From NCBI GenBank assembly GCA_045542315.1, contig JAZQKU010000072.1:1-19296 (forward strand): a stretch of DNA of 19,296 bases. The letters are read 5' to 3'. The translations under genes were made by a program, and so were the position numbers. This document shows, in pieces, positions 14,860 to 19,296 of this stretch (position 1 is the first letter of the stretch; every line of letters starts with the position of its first letter). The stretch is from RGIG5299 sp045542315. GTDB lineage: Bacteria; Bacillota; Clostridia; Oscillospirales; RGIG5299. The notes below the pieces were generated by a model, which was not told the DNA's origin, made no database searches, and saw nothing but the letters and a program-made list of their open reading frames with translations.

Positions 14860-15753
14860 TCACTCAACCCTTCCGAAGCTTTCAAATGGGAAGAGGCGAA
14901 GGATAACCTTGCCCATAACGTGACGCTCGTCAACAGTACCGACGGCCTTGGCGCGACTGTCCCAGCTTCCGTTTCGGTTATCTCCCATAAAAAAGATGTG
15001 ATTTTCGGGAACGATTATGGGATATTCCGTATCATCGTCCATGCTGTTCATAATAACGTTGCCTATATAAGGTTCGTCAATGGGAACGTCGTTGACGTAA
15101 ACAATGTTTTCAAGGTAATCAACGTAAACCTTATCCCCTTCAAGTGCTATAACGCGCTTGATAAAGGGCTTTTGAAGCCTGAAATCGTTTCTGTAGTTTT
15201 CGGGAATGAAAACGATAATATCGCCGTAATTGTAATCGGCTACGTCGGTAATCAAAAGCATATCCTTATCGTGCAGGGTCGGATACATCGACTCACCGTC
15301 AACGAATACGTTTCTTACACCGAATGTGAAAAGCGCAACAACGAAGATTACCGCAAAAACGAGCATTTCCACACAGTCGATAATAAAATTATCTGGCTTC
15401 GTTTTCGGTTTTTCCTCGGTTACGGGGTCTTCATCGCTTATTTCTTTATTCAAATCAAGATTGGAATATATCTTTTCGGTAAACTCGTCTGCCCTTTCGG
15501 TCTGAGCCTTTTCGTATTGCTTTATATACTCGCTTTGCTCTTTGATCTCAAAATCGGAGGGCTTGGCGTCGGCATCGGCGTTGAATACTACCGTGAGGCT
15601 TTTTTGAGTTTTTTCCTTTGGCACGAACGAAATAATATCGTCCAAAACAACTGTAGCGCCGCTTTCTGCAACAGCGGCGTTATCAACGTTTTTTACAATA
15701 TCAATTTCGACGGTTTCGGCAGTTTTTTCGAGTTTTTCTTCGTTATTATCCAT
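14860..15753 (-). CDS. lepB: Signal peptidase I with long acidic N-terminal extension
   Basis: Membrane-bound type I signal peptidase that removes signal peptides from secreted proteins. One membrane segment lies near residues 122-146 (VEMLVFAVIFVVALFTFGV). The catalytic Ser155 is in VDGESMYPTL, the general base Lys199 in KPFIKRVIALEGD, and the later boxes IFFMGDNRNGSWDSR and GKVILRLFPF are intact. At 297 residues it is longer than the usual 170-190 because about 120 residues precede the membrane segment. That extension is hydrophilic, rich in Asp, Glu, Lys and Val, and cytoplasmic by topology. The start at 15753 has GGTGGG 7 bases upstream; the frame is open for 20 more residues, but these run through the rplS terminator. 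One base separates it from rbgA. Confidence 0.95.
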   Translation of the reverse strand: MDNNEEKLEKTAETVEIDIVKNVDNAAVAESGATVVLDDIISFVPKEKTQKSLTVVFNADADAKPSDFEIKEQSEYIKQYEKAQTERADEFTEKIYSNLDLNKEISDEDPVTEEKPKTKPDNFIIDCVEMLVFAVIFVVALFTFGVRNVFVDGESMYPTLHDKDMLLITDVADYNYGDIIVFIPENYRNDFRLQKPFIKRVIALEGDKVYVDYLENIVYVNDVPIDEPYIGNVIMNSMDDDTEYPIIVPENHIFFMGDNRNGSWDSRAKAVGTVDERHVMGKVILRLFPFESFGRVE

Positions 15754-15769
15754 TAAATTCCCACCGCCT

Positions 15770-15809
15770 AAAAAAAATGAAAAAGGGGACTTTCGGAAAA
15801 GCCCCCTTT
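15770..15809 (-). terminator. Intrinsic terminator/attenuator between rplS and lepB
   Basis: On the minus strand AAAGGGG-G-CTTT pairs with AAAG-T-CCCCTTT around a UCCG loop, a 12-pair stem including one G-U. It is trailed by TT, CA and eight T residues. It begins 8 bases after the rplS stop. Since lepB follows in 17 bases with no obvious promoter of its own, it probably works as a partial terminator that sets L19 expression well above the genes behind it. Confidence 0.85.
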
Positions 15810-15816
15810 GCATAGG

Positions 15817-16161
15817 TTATATCTGCTCTTTGGTCTTTGCGGCTTTGCCAGCTCTGTCTCTGAGATAGTAAAGCTTAGAACGTCTGACTTTACCTTTTCT
15901 GGTAACCTCGATCTTCTCAATGTTGGGAGAGTGGATCGGGAAGGTCTTTTCAACGCCAACGCCGTAGGAAACTCTGCGAACCTTGAAGGTTTCGGAAATT
16001 CCGCTGCCGCTTCTTGCGATTACAGTACCCTCGAATACCTGAATTCTTTCTCTGGAGCCTTCCTTGATCTTAAGGGAAAGCTTTACCGTGTCACCGATGT
16101 TGAAAGGGGTGATCTCGGATTTCATCTGCTCTTTTGTGAAGTTTGCGATAATGTCACTCAT
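15817..16161 (-). CDS. rplS: 50S ribosomal protein L19
   Basis: Large-subunit ribosomal protein at the 30S-50S interface, 114 residues, the normal length. The sequence has the standard blocks FNIGDTVKLSLKIKEGSRER, QVFEGTVIARSGSGISETF, VRRVSYGVGVEKTFPIHSP and GKVRRSKLYYLRDRAGKAA. The start follows GGAGG by 6 bases. It is the first gene of the lepB-rbgA-rnhB-dipeptidase-thrC run, with its own promoter and leader upstream and a terminator after it. In Bacillus rplS follows trmD; trmD is not adjacent here, the next gene upstream being a HemE-like protein. Confidence 0.98.
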   Translation of the reverse strand: MSDIIANFTKEQMKSEITPFNIGDTVKLSLKIKEGSRERIQVFEGTVIARSGSGISETFKVRRVSYGVGVEKTFPIHSPNIEKIEVTRKGKVRRSKLYYLRDRAGKAAKTKEQI

Positions 16162-16163
16162 TT

Positions 16164-16227
16164 TTATTCCTCCGTTTTTCCCGCGACATTCGTGCAGAGC
16201 ATTGCAGAGGACTGTCCGAGTTTTAGC
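16164..16227 (-). other. rplS 5' leader with a 7-base direct repeat
   Basis: About 65 transcribed bases precede rplS. They include TGCAGAG twice on the plus strand (16193-16199 and 16203-16209), ten bases apart, and GGAC/GTCC-type short complementary segments. Bacillus has an L19 leader RNA for autogenous control; I cannot confirm that fold here, so this is only a candidate for the same role. Confidence 0.25.
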
Positions 16228-16233
16228 CTTAAT

Positions 16234-16262
16234 ATTATACAGTATATTTCCAAAAAAAGCAA
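16234..16262 (-). promoter_or_regulatory. Promoter of rplS
   Basis: TTGCTT (16262-16257), a 17-base gap and a perfect TATAAT (16239-16234) lie on the minus strand about 70 bases before the rplS start. It is the only good sigma-A-like match upstream of the rplS-thrC run, so it probably drives the whole operon. Confidence 0.75.
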
Positions 16263-16329
16263 GGGGTAAATTAAAAATATTTTAATTTTATTCGATTTTT
16301 CTCTTATATTTTCCCTGTTTTTTTCGTTT

Positions 16330-17349
16330 TTATTTGCGATTTTCTTTTCCTGTAAAATTTTCTGCGGCTTTTTTGCAGTATTCACGCTGAATACGCTGAT
16401 ATTCAAAGTAGTTGTGAATAGATACCTGGGGCGGAGTCTGGTGATCGCAGCCGGGGATATATCCGCCCTGACACATTACGGGATAAATTCTCTCAAATTC
16501 CGCTCTTATTGCCTCTTCGCCCTGATTCATTATATTTTTATCAAAGCCACCCATCAGAAGCAGGTTGGGATATTTTTCACGTATCTTTACAATATCGGTT
16601 CCCGCACGGCGCTCGTTGGGAGTAAAGCCCTCGACTCCGACCTCCAAGAACCAGTCGATCATATCGGTTGCATTTCCGTCGGTATCCACAAGCACCTTTA
16701 TTCCGAGCTCCTTGAGTCTCTTTACAAGAGGACGGTAATAGGGAGCAAGAAATTCATCAAACTGCTCCTTCGAGCACATGGGACCGTGATTGTATGACAT
16801 ATCCTCGGAAATTACAACGAAATCGGGGATATCTATGGCAAAATAATCGTTGAGCTCAGCCATAAGATAGTCAAGATATTCCGCATTCATTCTCTTCATA
16901 AGATCGGGATAATCGTAAAATGCGTAAAGATGACCTTCTATTCCGAATACGGTGCGGGGAAACCAGAAGAATCCCTGGAAATTAAGCCAAACGGAATAGT
17001 TTCCGAGCTCGTGGCCGTAAGCTACGAACTTAAACGTTTCCTCATTTTTTTTGACGTAGCCGGCGGGAAAAAGGCAACGCTCCTTAAACGGCTCGTAATC
17101 GGATTCCTGCTCGATATTTCCCTGCCCGTCCTTGTAATCGTAGTTTTCGTTTTCGGAAGGAATAAAAAGACCAAGATGCTTATCCATTCCCATATAGCTG
17201 TAGCTGTCTCTCCAGAAGGCATCCTTATCTATTCCCTGCTCAAACCAATTTGTGTAGGTTTTATCCCACCATCCCGAAAGCTCGAATATGGGAAGCCTGT
17301 CGGGCTTTTCAAAGTTAAGGACCTTTTGCATTCTTTCTCTTACAGTCAT
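16330..17349 (-). CDS. Uroporphyrinogen decarboxylase (URO-D/HemE-like) domain protein
   Basis: A 339-residue protein of the HemE/MtaA superfamily. The N-terminus MTVRERMQKVLNFEKPDRLP is the usual opening of this family. Further along are ISEDMSYNHGPMCS, VLVDTDGNATDMIDWFLEVG, VEGFTPNERRAGTD, LLMGGFDKNIM and the C-terminal GGYIPGCDHQTPPQVS. The true heme enzyme is unlikely, since no heme genes are near and this variant group is common in gut Firmicutes, where members are thought to act as corrinoid- or cobamide-linked methyltransferases. No corrinoid-binding partner gene is adjacent, so the substrate is open. The start at 17349 has AGGTGA 7 bases upstream; a 32-residue longer frame runs through the promoter and is rejected. 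It is monocistronic, and its promoter carries an operator-like repeat. Confidence 0.9.
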   Translation of the reverse strand: MTVRERMQKVLNFEKPDRLPIFELSGWWDKTYTNWFEQGIDKDAFWRDSYSYMGMDKHLGLFIPSENENYDYKDGQGNIEQESDYEPFKERCLFPAGYVKKNEETFKFVAYGHELGNYSVWLNFQGFFWFPRTVFGIEGHLYAFYDYPDLMKRMNAEYLDYLMAELNDYFAIDIPDFVVISEDMSYNHGPMCSKEQFDEFLAPYYRPLVKRLKELGIKVLVDTDGNATDMIDWFLEVGVEGFTPNERRAGTDIVKIREKYPNLLLMGGFDKNIMNQGEEAIRAEFERIYPVMCQGGYIPGCDHQTPPQVSIHNYFEYQRIQREYCKKAAENFTGKENRK

Positions 17350-17380
17350 GACCGTCACCTTTTTAATGTTTTTTACTTTT

Positions 17381-17410
17381 GGAAATTTTAAACTATTATA
17401 ATAAATTTCC
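17381..17410. promoter_or_regulatory. Inverted repeat around the -10 of the URO-D-like gene
   Basis: GGAAATTT (17381-17388) and AAATTTCC (17403-17410) are perfect 8-base inverted copies, about 22 bases centre to centre, or two helical turns, with the TATAAT of the minus-strand promoter between them. One arm covers the predicted start and the other the spacer, the usual layout of a repressor operator. A second small repeat, TTGCATTTGCAA, covers the -35 (17412-17423). The role is inferred from position. Confidence 0.4.
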
Positions 17411-17423
17411 GTTGCAAATGCAA
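17395..17423 (-). promoter_or_regulatory. Promoter of the URO-D-like gene
   Basis: A perfect TATAAT (17400-17395) lies 17 bases after TTGCAT (17423-17418) on the minus strand, giving a leader of about 40 bases. The -35 is poor, which together with the flanking repeats fits a regulated promoter. Confidence 0.6.
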
Positions 17424-17477
17424 GAGGTTTTCCGAATAAATACAAAAACTTTTTTTAATGAACAAACGTAATTGATT

Positions 17478-17507
17478 TTTACCGTTGTTTATGATAAAAT
17501 ATATAAT
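17478..17507 (+). promoter_or_regulatory. Possible promoter of the cysteine desulfurase-thiI unit
   Basis: TTTACC (17478-17483), an 18-base gap and TATAAT (17502-17507) give a leader of about 28 bases before the ATG at 17542. An overlapping alternative is TTGTTT (17485-17490) with TATTAT (17509-17514). The whole stretch is very AT-rich, so the exact hexamers are uncertain. Confidence 0.45.
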
Positions 17508-17541
17508 GTATTATTATGTATCTTTATAAGGTCGTGTTAAA

Positions 17542-18678
17542 ATGATATATTTCGATAACGGTGCTACAACTCCCGTATGCGATGCGGCAATCAAGGCCGC
17601 AACAGAAGCTATGAGGGATTACTTTGGCAATCCCTCGTCAATACATAAGCTCGGTCAGCAAGCAAAGGCAACGGAGGAGGCGGCAAGAAAAAGGCTTGCT
17701 TCCCATGCAAAGGGCTTTACGCCCGACGAGGTGATTTTTACCTCAAGCGGTACCGAGGCCAATAATCTTGCGATTTCGGGCGTCTTGAAAAGGCTTTCAA
17801 AGCGCGGAGGAAAAATTCTTCTTTCGTCAACGGAGCACGCTTCTGTCACTGCAGTATTCAAGGAGTTTGAGGAGTTTTTTGAAACGGTTTATCTCGAGCC
17901 CGACAGCGACGGAAGAATTACCGAGAAAGAAATAATCGGCAAGATCGACGATAACGTCGTATTCGTTTCGCTTATGCTTATAAACAATGAAACGGGTGCC
18001 AGAAACGATCTCTTTGCGGTAAAGCCCGCGCTTGAACGAGCAGGCGCAAAGGCAGTCGTCCACACCGACTGTGTCGCTGCATTCGGTAAAACAGAGCTTC
18101 CCTCGAAAAAGGAAGCCGACCTTATTACCGTAAGCGGCCATAAGATAAATGCTTCAAAGGGCGTAGGTGCTTTATTTGCATCGAAAAACGTTATTTTAAA
18201 GCCGCTTATTGTTGGCGGCGGACAGGAAAAGGGGCTCAGAAGCGGCACCGAAAATCTGCCTGCAATAGCTTCTCTCAACGCGGCGATGGAGGAGCATTTC
18301 AAGGACCTTTCATCGGTAAAGGCTCATTACGACGATCTTTTCTATTACGCGCTTTCCGGGCTTTACGATATAGGCGGTGTCTGCTCAAACACCTGCGACA
18401 ATTCGTCACACGCGGTTTTGAATATTTCGGTTGTCGGAATTCCCTCGGAGGTGCTTGTGAGATTTTTGCAGGACCGCGACATATTCCTTTCCCCCGCCTC
18501 CGCGTGTTCCTCTAACAAAGGCGGTCATTCAACCGTTTTGAAGGCAATGCGGCTCTCACCCGAAAGGCAGAAGTCGGCTGTAAGAATAAGCTTTGGCATG
18601 CAAAACACAAGGGACGAGGTCGATAAGCTTTGCGACGCCGTTTCCGAGGCGGTAGCCTATTTCAAGAAAAAGCACTGA
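17542..18678 (+). CDS. Cysteine desulfurase (NifS/IscS family, probably the ThiI sulfur donor)
   Basis: PLP enzyme that takes sulfur from cysteine as a persulfide and passes it on. The 378-residue product opens MIYFDNGATTPV and has SSGTEANNLAI (68-78), TEHAS (97-101), NNETG (148-152), the PLP lysine Lys201 in SGHKINASKG, GGGQEKGLRSGTENLPAI (225-242) and the persulfide Cys322 in SPASACSSNKGG. The HxD block reads HTDCVAAFGK: Asp176 is kept, but the usual Gln that contacts the PLP ring hydroxyl (DAxQ in IscS) is Ala179. The next gene, 10 bases on, is thiI, as in the Bacillus nifZ-thiI pair. No iscU, sufBCD or iscR is visible, so a role in tRNA thiolation is more likely than general iron-sulfur assembly. 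The start follows AAGGT by about 9 bases. Confidence 0.95.
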   Translation: MIYFDNGATTPVCDAAIKAATEAMRDYFGNPSSIHKLGQQAKATEEAARKRLASHAKGFTPDEVIFTSSGTEANNLAISGVLKRLSKRGGKILLSSTEHASVTAVFKEFEEFFETVYLEPDSDGRITEKEIIGKIDDNVVFVSLMLINNETGARNDLFAVKPALERAGAKAVVHTDCVAAFGKTELPSKKEADLITVSGHKINASKGVGALFASKNVILKPLIVGGGQEKGLRSGTENLPAIASLNAAMEEHFKDLSSVKAHYDDLFYYALSGLYDIGGVCSNTCDNSSHAVLNISVVGIPSEVLVRFLQDRDIFLSPASACSSNKGGHSTVLKAMRLSPERQKSAVRISFGMQNTRDEVDKLCDAVSEAVAYFKKKH

Positions 18679-18688
18679 GGAGATCAAA

Positions 18689-19296
18689 ATGAAAAAGACA
18701 ATACTTTTAAAATACGGAGAAATGGCTTTGAAGGGTCTTAACAAGCATCACTTTGAGGCACTTTTATTAAAGTCATTAAAGGCGGCGCTTTCTCCCTTCG
18801 GAGGATTTGATTTTTACACAGCACAATCAACGGCGGTTTTGAGTCTTAAAGACGAAAACGCCGACCTTGACGCAGTTAAAAGCGCGGTTTCAAAGGTTTT
18901 CGGAATAATAAACTTCAGCTTTGCCTACGAGCTTCCCAAGGATATAAATGCCATTGAAGAGGCGCTTCCCGAGGCTATCGGCGACGACCTCTTAAAGGCA
19001 AGGACCTTCAAGGTAAACGCAAAGCGCTCCGACAAGAAGTTTCCTTTGAAGTCACCTCAGATATGCAGTCATTTCGGCGAGTTTATTTTAAATAAATATC
19101 CGCACCTTTCCGCCGATATGCACAATCCCGACGTTACCGTTACCGTTGAAATAAGAGATAATTCAGCCTTCTTGCGTTGTACCGAGTTTGAGGGCGCCTG
19201 CGGTATGCCCACCGGCTCAAACGGAAGAGGTCTTTTACTTATTTCCGGCGGTATCGACTCCCCCGTTGCGGCATATATGATGGCTAAAAGAGGTGT
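18689..19296 (+). CDS. thiI: tRNA 4-thiouridine synthase ThiI (3' end outside window)
   Basis: ATP-dependent sulfurtransferase that makes 4-thiouridine at position 8 of tRNA, and in some bacteria also feeds thiamine thiazole synthesis. The first 202 codons are present. The N-terminal ferredoxin-like domain opens MKKTILLKYGEMALKGLNKH, typical of ThiI, followed by a THUMP domain near residues 60-165 (AKRSDKKFPLKS, VTVTVEIRDNSAFLRC). The PP-loop ATP site SGGIDSPVA begins near residue 189, after GMPTGSNGRGLLLI. The sequence is cut just after AYMMAKRG, so the catalytic cysteine region and any rhodanese domain cannot be judged. GAGGAG overlaps the stop of the preceding cysteine desulfurase, so the two are co-transcribed and probably coupled. 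Confidence 0.96.
   Translation, partial: MKKTILLKYGEMALKGLNKHHFEALLLKSLKAALSPFGGFDFYTAQSTAVLSLKDENADLDAVKSAVSKVFGIINFSFAYELPKDINAIEEALPEAIGDDLLKARTFKVNAKRSDKKFPLKSPQICSHFGEFILNKYPHLSADMHNPDVTVTVEIRDNSAFLRCTEFEGACGMPTGSNGRGLLLISGGIDSPVAAYMMAKRG

Noticed and set aside
14920..15756. A 278-codon open frame on the plus strand opposite lepB
   Set aside because: It lies wholly antisense to a certain gene, lacks a convincing ribosome binding site, and its translation is an Ile/Val/Phe-rich mirror of the lepB codons with no recognisable domain.
16268..16288. AT-only hairpin (AAATTAAAA/TTTTAATTT) after the URO-D-like gene
   Set aside because: It has no GC pairs and no clear T-run in an AT-rich gap, so it is too weak to call a terminator.
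17446..17541. Possible RNA gene or riboswitch before the cysteine desulfurase
   Set aside because: The AT-rich stretch shows promoter-like hexamers only; I see no stable GC-containing stems or known riboswitch core.

Overview
The window looks like a chromosomal core region of an endospore-forming, low-to-moderate GC Firmicute of the class Clostridia, probably near Oscillospiraceae/Ruminococcaceae. The grounds are: dipicolinate synthase genes (dpaA-dpaB), strong GGAGG-type ribosome binding sites, TTGACA/TATAAT-type promoters, a single-chain PurL with its glutaminase domain, a small DUF1540 cysteine-rich protein, an AI-2E family permease, and the tig-clpP-clpX and rplS-lepB-rbgA-rnhB gene orders. 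The family-level placement is inference.

Layout. Bases 1-4738, plus strand: the 3' part of purL, an unrecognised 101-residue protein and an AI-2E-type permease, closed by a strong intrinsic terminator. Bases 4737-10303, minus strand: read in transcription order, a metallophosphoesterase, then tig (own strong promoter), clpP, clpX, dpaA and dpaB. Bases 10388-10558, plus strand: a 56-codon DUF1540 gene divergent from the phosphoesterase. Bases 10582-16161, minus strand: rplS, an intervening terminator/attenuator, lepB, rbgA (ylqF), an rnhB-yraN fusion, an M19 dipeptidase and thrC, closely packed and probably one operon. Bases 16330-17349, minus strand: an orphan HemE/URO-D-like protein with its own promoter. 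Bases 17542-19296, plus strand: a cysteine desulfurase and the 5' part of thiI, a pair for tRNA 4-thiouridine synthesis.

Most genes are housekeeping: purine synthesis, protein folding and proteolysis, ribosome assembly, secretion, RNA/DNA hybrid removal, threonine synthesis and tRNA thiolation. I found no CRISPR array, insertion sequence, prophage, rRNA or tRNA, and no clear new multi-gene defence or biosynthetic system. The most interesting signal is between clpX and dpaA. The dpaA Shine-Dalgarno sequence is perfectly complementary over 10 bases to a segment just after the clpX stop, and a candidate sporulation promoter lies in the loop. Read-through RNA from clpX would mask the dpaA ribosome binding site, whereas a sporulation transcript would lack the masking arm. 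Other points worth checking are the RNase HII-YraN fusion, a histone-H1-like Lys/Ala tail on trigger factor, a lost PLP-contacting glutamine in the cysteine desulfurase, a 120-residue acidic extension on LepB, and two operator-like palindromes at promoters.
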